Shown: positions 26,821 through 35,094, counted from the stretch's first letter. The stretch: 64,000 bases of DNA from Pseudomonas persica (GCF_900291015.1 NZ_OLKL01000018.1:124001-188000), one strand, 5' to 3'. Notes: a model not told the origin generated them from the letters alone. Numbers and translations are program-made.

Positions 26821-26979
26821 ATGGCTGTGCCCGCGAAGCGGCCGAAACAGACAAAAGCGGCAACACCCCCGTGACAAAATTTTCACATTGGTTTAAACAG
26901 AATCCGCACCCGCACAATGCTGCGTTGGTATACACCTGCGCCATCTTCGCAAACCCGCAATCCTAGGAACTTCCCATTC

Positions 26980-29055
26980 ATGGCTAACCCGGACGCCTTG
27001 AAGCAACGGGGCGCGCGAGCGTCATTCTCGCCGACCCTGAAATCTCACTTGGCCTACACGCTGCTCAGCGGCCTGGTGATCATGCTGATGCTCAGCCTCG
27101 TGCGCCTGGCACTGCTGGCCTACAACAGCGACATGATCGGCGATACCCCCAACGCGACCGTCGCCGAGGGCTTCCTCAATGGCTTGCGCTTCGACCTGCG
27201 GGTGGTGGTGTACATCAGCATTCCGCTGCTGCTGGCCATTCTCAGCCCCTGGGCCATGGCCCGGCGTGGCCTGTTCCGCTTCTGGCTGACCCTCACCTCG
27301 AGCGTGGTGATGTTCCTCGGCCTGATGGAAATGGACTTCTATCGCGAGTTCCACCAACGCCTCAACGGCCTGGTATTCCAGTACATCAAGGAAGACCCGA
27401 AAACCGTACTGAGCATGCTCTGGTACGGTTTCCCGGTGGTGCGCTACCTGCTGGCCTGGCTGTTCGGCACCTGGCTGCTGAGCCTGCTGTTCAAGGGCAT
27501 CGACCGCATGACCCGTGGCAATGGTGCCGGCGAGGTCACCCTGCAGCGCCGCGCGGTGCCGTGGTACAACCGCCTGGCGGTGTTCATGGTGATCCTGCTG
27601 GTGGCCGTGGTTGCCGCCCGTGGTACCTTGCGCCAGGGCCCGCCGATGCGCTGGGGTGATGCCTTCACCACCGATTCCAACTTCGTCAACCAGCTGGGCC
27701 TGAACGGTACCCTGACCCTGATCGATGCCGCCAAGAGCCGCTTCGGCGAAGACCGCGCCAACATCTGGAAGCCGGTGCTGGAGCAGGATGTGGCCACGCA
27801 GAGCGTGCGCGAGCAGCTGCTGACTGCCAACGATACCCTGGTCGATGCCGATGAGGCTGCCATCCGCCGCGACTTCGTGCCGCCGGCCGAGCGCACCCTG
27901 CCGATCAAGAACGTGGTGGTGATCCTGATGGAAAGCTTCGCCGGCCACTCGGTGGGCGCGCTGGGCAGCTCCGGCAACATCACCCCGTACTTCGACAAGC
28001 TGGCCAAAGAGGGCCTGCTGTTCGACCGCTTCTTCTCCAACGGCACGCATACCCACCAGGGCATGTTCGCCACCATGGCCTGCTTCCCCAACCTGCCAGG
28101 CTTCGAATACCTGATGCAGACCCCGGAAGGCGGCCACAAGCTGTCCGGCCTGCCGGCTTTGCTAAGTGCCCGCAATTACGACGACGTGTACGTCTATAAC
28201 GGCGACTTTGCCTGGGACAACCAGTCCGGGTTCTTCGGCAACCAGGGCATGACCACCTTCATTGGCCGTAAGGACTTCGTCAACCCAGTGTTCTCCGACC
28301 CGACCTGGGGCGTGTCCGACCAGGACATGTTCGACCGTGGCGCCGAAGAGCTGGCCAAGCACGACGGCAAGAAGCCGATCTACGCGCTGCTGCAGACCCT
28401 GTCCAACCACACCCCGTACGCGCTGCCCAAGGACCTGCCGGTAGAACCGGTAACCGGCCAGGGCCGTCTGGACGAGCACCTGACCGCCATGCGCTATTCG
28501 GACTGGGCGCTGGGGCAGTTCTTCGAGAAGGCGCGCAAGGAGCCGTACTTCAAGGAAACCCTGTTCGTCATCGTTGGCGACCACGGCTTTGGCAACCACC
28601 AGCAGGTTACCGAGCTGGACCTGGGCCGCTTCAACGTGCCGCTGCTGCTGATTGCCCCGGGCATCCAGGAGAAGTTCGGTGCGCTCAACCACACCGTGGG
28701 TACCCAGGTCGACATCGTGCCGACCATCATGGGCCGCCTGGGTGGCCAGGCCCGTCACCAGTGCTGGGGCCGCGACCTGCTCAACCTGCCTGAGGGCGAC
28801 CAGGGCATGGGCATGATCAAGCCGTCGGGCAGCGAACAGATCGTCGGCCTGGTGCAGGGCGACCGCATCCTGATCGAGTCCAAGGACATGACCCCGCGCA
28901 TGTACCGCTACCAGCTGGGCAGCGAGTTCAAGGCCGAGCTGATCGAAAGCCCGGACCAGCCGGAAATGCTGAAGAAGCTGGAGGCGTACATCCAGACGGC
29001 GACCAAGAGCCTGCTGGATAACACTGCCGGTGTAGTACACGGCACGCCGAAGTAA
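26980..29055 (+). CDS. LTA synthase family protein (phosphoglycerol transferase/sulfatase fold)
   Basis: A 691-residue inner-membrane enzyme starting MANPDALKQRGARASFSPTL. About five N-terminal membrane helices (residues ~25-210) precede a periplasmic alkaline-phosphatase-type domain. Metal and catalytic motifs are VVILMESFAGHS, SNGTHTHQGMFATMACF (the catalytic Thr lies in this segment), and VIVGDHGFGNH. LtaS/OpgB-type enzymes move phosphoglycerol from phosphatidylglycerol to a polymer or glucan. Pseudomonas lacks lipoteichoic acid, so the acceptor is unknown; periplasmic glucans or another envelope glycan are possible. Confidence 0.92.
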   Translation: MANPDALKQRGARASFSPTLKSHLAYTLLSGLVIMLMLSLVRLALLAYNSDMIGDTPNATVAEGFLNGLRFDLRVVVYISIPLLLAILSPWAMARRGLFRFWLTLTSSVVMFLGLMEMDFYREFHQRLNGLVFQYIKEDPKTVLSMLWYGFPVVRYLLAWLFGTWLLSLLFKGIDRMTRGNGAGEVTLQRRAVPWYNRLAVFMVILLVAVVAARGTLRQGPPMRWGDAFTTDSNFVNQLGLNGTLTLIDAAKSRFGEDRANIWKPVLEQDVATQSVREQLLTANDTLVDADEAAIRRDFVPPAERTLPIKNVVVILMESFAGHSVGALGSSGNITPYFDKLAKEGLLFDRFFSNGTHTHQGMFATMACFPNLPGFEYLMQTPEGGHKLSGLPALLSARNYDDVYVYNGDFAWDNQSGFFGNQGMTTFIGRKDFVNPVFSDPTWGVSDQDMFDRGAEELAKHDGKKPIYALLQTLSNHTPYALPKDLPVEPVTGQGRLDEHLTAMRYSDWALGQFFEKARKEPYFKETLFVIVGDHGFGNHQQVTELDLGRFNVPLLLIAPGIQEKFGALNHTVGTQVDIVPTIMGRLGGQARHQCWGRDLLNLPEGDQGMGMIKPSGSEQIVGLVQGDRILIESKDMTPRMYRYQLGSEFKAELIESPDQPEMLKKLEAYIQTATKSLLDNTAGVVHGTPK

Positions 29056-29065
29056 GGCTGCAACA

Positions 29066-29177
29066 GGGGCCGCTTTGCGGCCCATTCGCGGGTAAACCCG
29101 CTCCCACAGGGATATCACCGTCCTCAGACCCTGTGATCCCTGTGGGAGCGGGTTTACCCGCGAAGAGGCCGGCACAG
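29066..29177. repeat. REP pair with extended GGGCCGC hairpin
   Basis: Inverted REPs following the LTA-synthase-like gene. The left element is prefixed by GGGCCGCTTTGCGGCCC, a 7-bp hairpin which may terminate transcription. Confidence 0.88.
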
Positions 29178-29256
29178 ACTGAACATTCTTCCCGCCCCAA
29201 GGTCACTTGTTCAGGCATCACACACCCGGTGTTCGTTGACTGAGAGGGTTCGTTCA

Positions 29257-29493
29257 ATGAAAGAGTGGGAAGTCATCTTTGCCGACCAGAAAGGCGTGCT
29301 CACCACCCTGACGCTGTGCGGTGACCAGTGCCCCAGCGAGGAGGACGCCGCGCGGGCCATCCGTTCGCACCTGTTCCCGGTGATGGACGAGCTGGACCTC
29401 AACGACTTCCAGGACCGCGCCGTTTCCCCCACTGCACGCTGGCTCAAGGAGCAGAGCGGCGTGACCATCACCAGCATCCACGAAACGCCCTGA
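29257..29493 (+). CDS. Conserved hypothetical small protein
   Basis: A 78-residue acidic protein starting MKEWEVIFADQKGVLTTLTL, with GAGAGGG about 7 nt upstream. It has no signal peptide or membrane helix. Its pattern, beta strands followed by SEEDAARAIRSHLFPVMDEL and a C-terminal GVTITSIHETP strand, suggests a small alpha/beta fold. Not recognised. It lies 177 bp upstream of the RraB-like gene on the same strand. Confidence 0.7.
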   Translation: MKEWEVIFADQKGVLTTLTLCGDQCPSEEDAARAIRSHLFPVMDELDLNDFQDRAVSPTARWLKEQSGVTITSIHETP

Positions 29494-29669
29494 ACCGCAG
29501 GTTTGCGTGGCGCCCTGGCAGGCACTACGCTGCATGAAGGTGCCAGCCTATTCTGCGGGTTGGCGCCGCATCCCTTCGCGTCTTGCATCAGCTCGAACTG
29601 CCCGGCCGCTGCCGGCAGGTGCGTAGTGCACGGAAAGTCTATCCATCGCATTATTCAGGAGGACGTTTC

Positions 29670-30002
29670 ATGAGCAGCCAGAACGACGATATCAGCAGCA
29701 ACGTCCTGCGCCAGATGAAAGCAGGCGGTTTCGACTTCACCCAGATCCACCCCATCGAGTTCTACGCCATATTCCCCGACGAAGCGGGCGCCCGCCGTGC
29801 GGCCGGGCAGTTTCGCGGTGAATCGCTGAATGCCCAGGTGAAGGAACTGGGTGACGGTGCCTGGCATCTGGAGTTGAGCAAGGTCATGTACGCCACCCAC
29901 GGTGGAATTGGCGACTTCGAAGAGGCCTTCGAGCAGTTGGTAACACCTTATGGTGGTGAGGTGGAAGGGTGGGGGGTCAAGCAGGAGCGGCCGATCGCTT
30001 AG
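29670..30002 (+). CDS. RraB-family protein (ribonuclease E regulator-like)
   Basis: A 110-residue protein starting MSSQNDDISSNVLRQMKAGG, with CAGGAGG about 8 nt upstream. The motif-like stretch HPIEFYAIFPDEAGARRAAG, the basic-acidic alternation and the C-terminal YGGEVEGWGVKQE match the RraB (regulator of RNase E activity B) fold, whose E. coli member binds RNase E and modulates mRNA decay. The start is chosen over upstream in-frame codons because of the ribosome site. The role in Pseudomonas is inferred. Confidence 0.82.
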   Translation: MSSQNDDISSNVLRQMKAGGFDFTQIHPIEFYAIFPDEAGARRAAGQFRGESLNAQVKELGDGAWHLELSKVMYATHGGIGDFEEAFEQLVTPYGGEVEGWGVKQERPIA

Positions 30003-30008
30003 AAAAGC

Positions 30009-30025
30009 GGGCCGCTGTGCGGCCC
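30009..30025 (+). terminator. Hairpin after RraB-like gene
   Basis: GGGCCGC, TGT, GCGGCCC: a perfect 7-bp stem 7 bp after the stop codon, without a clear T run; a possible weak terminator. Confidence 0.4.
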
Positions 30026-30066
30026 ATCCCCACATGTACTGCACAAGGCCTGGGCTCACCTGTGTC

Positions 30067-30111
30067 CCTGTGGGAGCTGGCTTGCCGGCGATGGGGCGCG
30101 TAGCGGCCCCA
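30067..30111. repeat. Single REP element, GCTGGCTTGCCGGCGATGGG type
   Basis: One REP of the second sequence type with a GCGTAGCGGCCCC tail; no inverted partner is present. It lies between the convergent RraB-like and cytochrome c genes. Confidence 0.85.
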
Positions 30112-30116
30112 GGTTC

Positions 30117-30917
30117 TCAATGCTTGCGCTTGGCCATATGCCCCAGATAAGCCAGCAACGCATCCAGTTCTTGCTCACTCAACACACTTTCCGCAAACCC
30201 CGGCATTTTCGCCTGCGGCCAATGCCGCAGGCTCTGCGGGTCACGTATCAATTTGCGTAGATACCCCGGCTGAAAATACTCGGTCGGGTTGTGCGGTACA
30301 TTCAGGTCCGGCCCCAACTGCGCATCCCCTGCGCCGTTCAAGCGGTGACATGCCAGGCAGTTCTGCTGGAACAAGGCAAAGCCCTGGCGTACCGGGCTGT
30401 CGACCGGCAGCTGCGGGTCGGGCAGGAGCGCCGGAAAACGCGTTTCGACAGAAGCCAGCTTGCGAATCGTGGAAATCTGGAACGGCCACTGCTCCGGGCG
30501 GATGCCGCTGGCCTGCGGCGCAGTCCACACCAGGTAGAACGGCCCTGCACTCGGTTTGCCCTGGCCCAGTGCCGGCCATGGTCTGCCCGGGGCCTCTACC
30601 GCCAGCCAGGCCTGTGCCGGCCCGTGCTGCAACAGTGGCGCCGCGGGCATTTCGGCGGCAAAACCGTCCAGCGCCACCGCCTGCAGGTGGTCGCTGGCGC
30701 TAACGCCTTCCAGCAGTATGGCCAGCGGCACCGCCCGATAGTGCATGGGCCGCTTGTAGGATACGTCCTGGTCGATGCTGATGTCCCGGGCCTGCGGGTG
30801 CTCGAGCAGTTCGGCACTGCTCCACTGGCGCGTTGTGGCGCCCAGTTCAAGCTGCAGTTGCGCCGCCGACAGCGGCAGGCTCAGGATCAACACTAACAGT
30901 GCAAGGCAGTGGCGCAT
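30117..30917 (-). CDS. Periplasmic c-type cytochrome with N-terminal sulfite-oxidase-like region
   Basis: A 266-residue exported protein. The signal peptide is MRHCLALLVLILSLPLSAA. Residues ~20-165 look like a molybdopterin-oxidoreductase-type (SUOX/YedY-like) fold, with KRPMHYRAVPLAILLEGVSA and AGPFYLVWTAPQASG, but contain no cysteine that could bind the cofactor. Residues ~185-266 are a class I cytochrome c domain: haem motif CLACH and axial Met in AKMPGFAESVL. It may pass electrons to a terminal oxidase or an unidentified partner. The partner and substrate are unknown. Confidence 0.85.
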   Translation of the reverse strand: MRHCLALLVLILSLPLSAAQLQLELGATTRQWSSAELLEHPQARDISIDQDVSYKRPMHYRAVPLAILLEGVSASDHLQAVALDGFAAEMPAAPLLQHGPAQAWLAVEAPGRPWPALGQGKPSAGPFYLVWTAPQASGIRPEQWPFQISTIRKLASVETRFPALLPDPQLPVDSPVRQGFALFQQNCLACHRLNGAGDAQLGPDLNVPHNPTEYFQPGYLRKLIRDPQSLRHWPQAKMPGFAESVLSEQELDALLAYLGHMAKRKH

Positions 30918-30983
30918 GGGTAATCTCCGACCATCAAGGCCAGCAGGTTACCTGTGCGTTGCCTGTTGGCGCCACAGCGGCAG

Positions 30984-31079
30984 TCAGCCGAACAAACGTG
31001 TCAGGTTCGGCAGGATCAGCAGCAAAGTCGTGGCGAAGAGAATGAGCCCAGCTTGGCGAATTTTCGATTGTCTGAACAT
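30984..31079 (-). CDS. 31-residue membrane peptide
   Basis: A tiny frame starting at 31079, with AAGG about 12 nt upstream. It encodes a basic N-terminus (MFRQSKIRQAG) and one hydrophobic helix (LILFATTLLLILPNLTRLF). The charge pattern suggests N-in, with a single span. I am not certain it is translated. It lies 66 bp upstream of the cytochrome c start on the same strand. Confidence 0.5.
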   Translation of the reverse strand: MFRQSKIRQAGLILFATTLLLILPNLTRLFG

Positions 31080-31445
31080 GGCGGACCGCCTTCTTGTTGT
31101 TATTCCTGAATACCCGTTGGCTTCCCTGTCGCGCTTCGGGTCGATCGCAGTGGCGTTGCGTGACGCCTGAACTGCCTGCCTCTTGAAAGTGGATATACAA
31201 CCAACAGTAGGGTGTGCGTCATCCATGTTTGAGAACCCTTTGTTCTAATGCTGTGGTCCGTTGATTTCGTCTGGCTATGAGGCCAAGTGCCAGCCGGCTG
31301 GCATGCTCTCGCTAGACGGTGGCGCAAGTGCCAGCAGGGCGCCGACGGAATGTGACCGTTCGTCAGTGCGGCCTACTTGCTTGTACGTGCCTTTCGCGTC
31401 AGTCTCTACAGCAGATTCCCACCCATGTCGTTCAGGACTATCCCT
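31080..31445. other. Non-coding spacer upstream of amidotransferase gene
   Basis: These ~365 bases carry no convincing gene. They contain a 16-bp perfect palindrome (annotated separately) and two copies of AAGTGCCAGC (31285-31294 and 31329-31338), one inside the palindrome arm. The promoters of the 31-residue peptide (leftward) and the amidotransferase (rightward) should lie here. Confidence 0.5.
31288..31303. promoter_or_regulatory. 16-bp perfect palindrome upstream of amidotransferase gene
   Basis: TGCCAGCCGGCTGGCA at about 140 bp before the amidotransferase start. It could be an operator; no regulator gene is adjacent. Confidence 0.3.
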
Positions 31446-32177
31446 ATGTCGTTACGCATCTGCATCCTTGAAACCGATGTCCTGCGACCGGAGTTGACCG
31501 CGCAGTACCAGGGCTACGGCAGGATGTTCGAGCAGCTCTTCTCGCGTCAGCCGATCGCCGCCGAGTTTCGTGTGTACAACGTGATGAACGGCGATTACCC
31601 CGCCGACGACGAAGTGTTCGATGCCTACCTGGTGACGGGCAGCAAGGCCGATTCGTTTGGTTCCGACCCGTGGATCCAGACCCTCAAGGCCTACCTGCTG
31701 AAGCTGTACGAGCGTGGCGAAAAGCTGCTGGGTGTGTGTTTCGGTCATCAGTTGCTGGCGTTGACCCTGGGTGGCAAGGCCGAGCGTGCCGAGCAGGGTT
31801 GGGGCGTGGGTATCCACCGCTATTCGCTGGCGGCCCATGCGCCGTGGATGGACCCGGAGGTGTCGGAGCTGACCCTGCTGATCAGCCACCAGGACCAGGT
31901 GACCGAGCTGCCGGAAGGCGCCACGGTAATCGCCTCCAGCGATTTCTGCCCGAACGCGGCGTACCACATTCGTGACCAGGTGCTGTGCTTCCAGGGGCAC
32001 CCGGAGTTCGTGCACGACTACTCCCGTGCGCTGCTCGATGCGCGCCAGGCGTATCTGGGCGATGAGGTGTACCACAAGGCCGTGGCCAGCCTGGCCACCG
32101 AGCATCAGGGCGACCTGGTGGGGGAGTGGATGTTACGGTTTATCCAGCAGCCGGTGGGCAAGCACGACACGGCGTGA
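31446..32177 (+). CDS. Class I glutamine amidotransferase-like protein
   Basis: A 243-residue protein starting MSLRICILETDVLRPELTAQ; CAGGA about 13 nt upstream gives modest support, and an in-frame ATG at 31425 is an alternative. It has the class I GATase triad: nucleophile Cys in GVCFGHQLLALTLG and the His-Glu of CFQGHPEFVHDYS. It resembles the GMP-synthase-like stand-alone amidotransferases of the GAT_1 family. No synthase partner is adjacent, so it may hydrolyse a gamma-glutamyl compound rather than feed ammonia. Substrate unknown. Confidence 0.86.
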   Translation: MSLRICILETDVLRPELTAQYQGYGRMFEQLFSRQPIAAEFRVYNVMNGDYPADDEVFDAYLVTGSKADSFGSDPWIQTLKAYLLKLYERGEKLLGVCFGHQLLALTLGGKAERAEQGWGVGIHRYSLAAHAPWMDPEVSELTLLISHQDQVTELPEGATVIASSDFCPNAAYHIRDQVLCFQGHPEFVHDYSRALLDARQAYLGDEVYHKAVASLATEHQGDLVGEWMLRFIQQPVGKHDTA

Positions 32178-32184
32178 GGGCCCG

Positions 32185-32300
32185 GGGGCTGCTTTGCAGC
32201 CCAATCGCCGGCAAGCCAGCTCCCACAGGGTCATCACAGGCCTGAGACTTGTGCGGTCCTTGTGGGAGCTGGCTTGCCGGCGATTGGGCCAAGCGGCCCC
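32185..32300. repeat. REP pair, GCTTGCCGGCGAT type
   Basis: Inverted elements of the second REP type at about 32185-32230 and 32259-32300; the outer flanks carry GGGCTGCTTTGCAGCCC and GGCCAAGCGGCCCC hairpins. Confidence 0.88.
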
Positions 32301-32307
32301 GACAATC

Positions 32308-33279
32308 TCAAAGCCAGCCAGACTTCTTGAAGCTGGCATACAACCCCGAACACCCCGCCGCAATCACCCCCAGCACCCCGAAATACCCGTAATGCCAGCC
32401 CAGCTCCGGCATGTTCTGGAAGTTCATCCCGTAAACCCCGGCAATTGCCGTGGGGAACGCCAGGATCGCCGCCCAGGCCGCGAACTTGCGCTGCACGATG
32501 CTCTGCCGTGACGACTCCAGCAGCATGCCGATCTCGATGGTCTGGCTGGCGATGTCACGGATGCCGGCCAGGTCTTCCATCTGCCGCGTCACGTGGATCT
32601 GCACATCACGGAAGTACGGGCGCATGTTCTTGTCGATGAACGGGAAGCTCAGGCGCTGCAGTTCCTCGCTCACCTCAACCAGCGGCGCCACGTAGCGGCG
32701 CAGGCGCAGGATGTCGCGGCGCAAGCTGTGCAGGCGGCGGATATCATCCTCCTGCAGCGAGCCGCCAAGCACGCTCTGCTCCAGCTCTTCGATCTCGCCA
32801 TGAATGGCTTCGCTGACCGGCTGGTAGTTCTCGGTGACGAAGTCGAGCAGGGCGTACAGCACGAAGTCTTCGCCGTGCTCCAGCAGCAACGGCCGCGCCT
32901 CGCAGCGCTGGCGCACCAGGGCGTAGGACTTGGAGTGGCCGTTGCGGCAAGTGATGATGTAGCCATTGCCGGCGAAGATGTGGGTTTCGATGAACTCCAG
33001 CTTGCCTTCGTGGCGCACCGGCGAGTAGGTGACGATGAACAGGGCATCGCCGAAGGTTTCCAGCTTGGGCCGGCTGTGCTTTTCCAGGGCGTCTTCGATG
33101 GCCAGTTCGTGCAGGTTGAACTGGCGCTGCAGGTTGGCCAGTTCCTCGGCGTTGGGCTCTTCCAGGCCGATCCACACAAAATGCCCCGGCTTGCGCGCCC
33201 ACTCGCTGCCTTCATCGATGCTGATGTTGGTGACCTTTCTGCCGGCGCTGTACACCGCCGATGCCACGACTCGACCCAT
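32308..33279 (-). CDS. CorA/ZntB-family divalent metal transporter
   Basis: A 323-residue protein starting MGRVVASAVYSAGRKVTNIS; a GTG nine codons upstream is an alternative start. The long cytoplasmic domain (residues 1-~255) is rich in charged helices, and two C-terminal membrane helices follow (residues ~263-283 and ~295-315). The family signature is G-x-N in GVYGMNFQNMPEL between them. CorA homopentamers import Mg2+ or Co2+; the ZntB branch carries Zn2+. The branch cannot be told from the sequence. Confidence 0.93.
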   Translation of the reverse strand: MGRVVASAVYSAGRKVTNISIDEGSEWARKPGHFVWIGLEEPNAEELANLQRQFNLHELAIEDALEKHSRPKLETFGDALFIVTYSPVRHEGKLEFIETHIFAGNGYIITCRNGHSKSYALVRQRCEARPLLLEHGEDFVLYALLDFVTENYQPVSEAIHGEIEELEQSVLGGSLQEDDIRRLHSLRRDILRLRRYVAPLVEVSEELQRLSFPFIDKNMRPYFRDVQIHVTRQMEDLAGIRDIASQTIEIGMLLESSRQSIVQRKFAAWAAILAFPTAIAGVYGMNFQNMPELGWHYGYFGVLGVIAAGCSGLYASFKKSGWL

Positions 33280-33343
33280 GGTTGTTCGCTTATTCCGGTT
33301 GGACACGGGTTACAGCTTGGGCTGTAGTGGGCTCAAGAGCAAC

Positions 33344-34063
33344 CTAGCCCTTGGCCAGTTCCCCTTCCATGCGGTCGATGCACTGTTGCATCTGCCCCCG
33401 GCATTGTTCGATCAGCGCTGGCAGGTCCTGCAGGGTCATGCCTGCCGTGGCGATCGGTGGCAGCGAGCGCACGATCACCGTGCGCTGGCGCCAGCTGTTC
33501 AGGCCAAGGCGCCCTGCATAGCGGCTGACGCACACCGGCACGATTGGTACGCCGGCCTCGATGGCCATGTGAAACGCGCCTTTCTTGAATGCCAGCAGAT
33601 GCTCGCCGGCATTGCGTGTGCCTTCGGGGAAAATCCAGATCGAGGTGTCGTCCTGCAGCACCCGGGTGGTCTTCTGCATGGCCTTGCGTGCCTGGTAGGC
33701 GTTCTTGCGGTCGACCAGCACATTGCCGCCCAGCCAGAACAGCTGGCCGAACAGCGGGATCCAGCCCAGGCTCTTCTTGCCGATGGCCACGGTGCGTGGC
33801 GGCACCACCTGGCCCAGGACGAACAGGTCGAGGTTGGACTGGTGGTTGGCGATGATCACGCAGCCGGGCGGCTGGTCCCACAACGGGCCGACCTCGGCCT
33901 TGACCCTGATGCGCATCAGCCAGGTGGCCGGCAGGCTGTAGAGGCGGGCAAACACGCGGCTGTTGTCGGGGTTGAAGGGGCGGCACAGGCCAATGACCAG
34001 GCCCAGGGTGCCAACCACAAGGAAATGCAGCGCCAGCAGGAACATGCGCAATGAATAAAGCAT
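33344..34063 (-). CDS. 1-acyl-sn-glycerol-3-phosphate acyltransferase (PlsC-like)
   Basis: A 239-residue membrane-associated acyltransferase starting MLYSLRMFLLALHFLVVGTL. It has an N-terminal hydrophobic helix, the catalytic H-x4-D in IIANHQSNLDLFVLGQ, and the substrate motif IFPEGTRNAGE. RKAMQKTTRVLQDD lies between them. Family enzymes acylate lysophosphatidic acid in phospholipid synthesis. Other PlsC paralogues are usual in Pseudomonas. It follows the CorA gene with a gap of 64 bp. Confidence 0.92.
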   Translation of the reverse strand: MLYSLRMFLLALHFLVVGTLGLVIGLCRPFNPDNSRVFARLYSLPATWLMRIRVKAEVGPLWDQPPGCVIIANHQSNLDLFVLGQVVPPRTVAIGKKSLGWIPLFGQLFWLGGNVLVDRKNAYQARKAMQKTTRVLQDDTSIWIFPEGTRNAGEHLLAFKKGAFHMAIEAGVPIVPVCVSRYAGRLGLNSWRQRTVIVRSLPPIATAGMTLQDLPALIEQCRGQMQQCIDRMEGELAKG

Positions 34064-34161
34064 GGTACGACTCACACCAGACAGTCGCCGGCCAGTGTAC
34101 GGATGTGCACTGGTTGGGGCAAACCTGGGTGTATGTCTGTTGCTGATATGTTGCCTGTACT

Positions 34162-34237
34162 GGCCCTTTCGCGGGTAAACCCGCTCCCACAGGATTACCA
34201 CATATCTGTGGGAGCGGGTTTACCCGCGAAAGGGCTG
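34162..34237. repeat. REP pair with short spacer
   Basis: Inverted REP elements at 34162-34193 and 34206-34237. The spacer is only ~12 bp, much shorter than the ~30 bp seen in most pairs of this window. Confidence 0.88.
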
Positions 34238-34243
34238 GTGCGC

Positions 34244-34933
34244 TCAACCCATATGCTGCTGGTCCAGCTCGATTGCCTTGTCCAAGGCTTCCAGCAGCCC
34301 TTTGCGCACCTTCAGCTTGGTGTTCTTGTGTGCCAGCATGTTCAGCATCTTCAACTCCCGCGCCGCCGCCAGTGCCGCTTCCTGCAATTGCTCGGCCGGC
34401 ACCACCTTGTCGAGGAAGCCAGCCTCCACCGCACCCTGCGGGTCAAACACCTCGGCATTGATCACCGAGCGGTGGAAAGCCGAGCGGCGCAGGCGGTCGC
34501 GGGCCAGCTCGATGCCGGCATGGTGCATGGTCATGCCGATCTGCACTTCGTTCAGGCACACCTTGTACGGCCCTTCGACGCCAATGCGGTAGTCGCCCGA
34601 CAGCAGCAGGAAGGCGCCCTTGGCCACGGCGTTACCCGGGCAGGCGATCACCACCGGGAACGGGTGCGACAGCAGGCGGCGGGCGAGGGTGGAGCCGGCG
34701 GTAACCAGGCTGATTGCCTCTTTCGGGCCGCTGGTCATCACCTTCAGGTCGTAACCGCCAGACAGAATGCCCGGCTGCCCGGTGATGATCACCACCGCAC
34801 GCTCTTCGGTGGCGCGGTCGAGCGCGGCGTTGAAGGCGGTGATGACATCCGGCGAGATAGCGTTGACCTTGCCGTTGTTCAGGGTCAGGGTAACGATGCC
34901 GTCTTCGGCGTGGTAGGTAATCAGCTCGCTCAT
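34244..34933 (-). CDS. Crotonase/enoyl-CoA hydratase-isomerase family protein
   Basis: A 229-residue crotonase, a little short for the family (~260). It starts MSELITYHAEDGIVTLTLNN at 34933. The CoA-binding loop is LSGGYDLKVMTSGPKEAISL, and the oxyanion region contains VAKGAFLLLSGDYRIG and the acidic residue in LNEVQIGMTMHHAG. The reaction is a hydration or isomerisation of an acyl-CoA; the substrate is unknown. A perfect TetR-type dyad lies 67 bp upstream. Confidence 0.9.
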   Translation of the reverse strand: MSELITYHAEDGIVTLTLNNGKVNAISPDVITAFNAALDRATEERAVVIITGQPGILSGGYDLKVMTSGPKEAISLVTAGSTLARRLLSHPFPVVIACPGNAVAKGAFLLLSGDYRIGVEGPYKVCLNEVQIGMTMHHAGIELARDRLRRSAFHRSVINAEVFDPQGAVEAGFLDKVVPAEQLQEAALAAARELKMLNMLAHKNTKLKVRKGLLEALDKAIELDQQHMG

Positions 34934-34999
34934 GGCAGAGTCCTTTTGTTGGCGTGGCGACGACGTTACCCAGCGCCAGGTGCGAGGTAAAGCAGTAAG

Positions 35000-35017
35000 G
35001 CTGACCGGTCGGTCAGC
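35000..35017. promoter_or_regulatory. TetR-type operator candidate upstream of crotonase gene
   Basis: GCTGACC, GGTC, GGTCAGC: an 18-bp palindrome built on TGACCGGTCGGTCA. It resembles operators used by TetR/AcrR-family repressors. It lies 67 bp upstream of the crotonase start; the tRNA-Ser promoter starts 49 bp further on. No TetR gene is in the window. Confidence 0.5.
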
Positions 35018-35065
35018 GTTCGCCGGGGCTCTAATGCAAATGCATGAAAAAATTGAAAAAAATGC

Positions 35066-35094
35066 TTGCCAAAGGGAAGCTCTTTCACTAAATT
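35066..35094 (+). promoter_or_regulatory. Sigma-70 promoter of tRNA-Ser
   Basis: TTGCCA at 35066-35071 and TAAATT at 35089-35094 with a 17-bp spacer, followed by GC-containing AGCGCACCTCG; the tRNA begins 38 bp after the -10 box. Confidence 0.7.
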
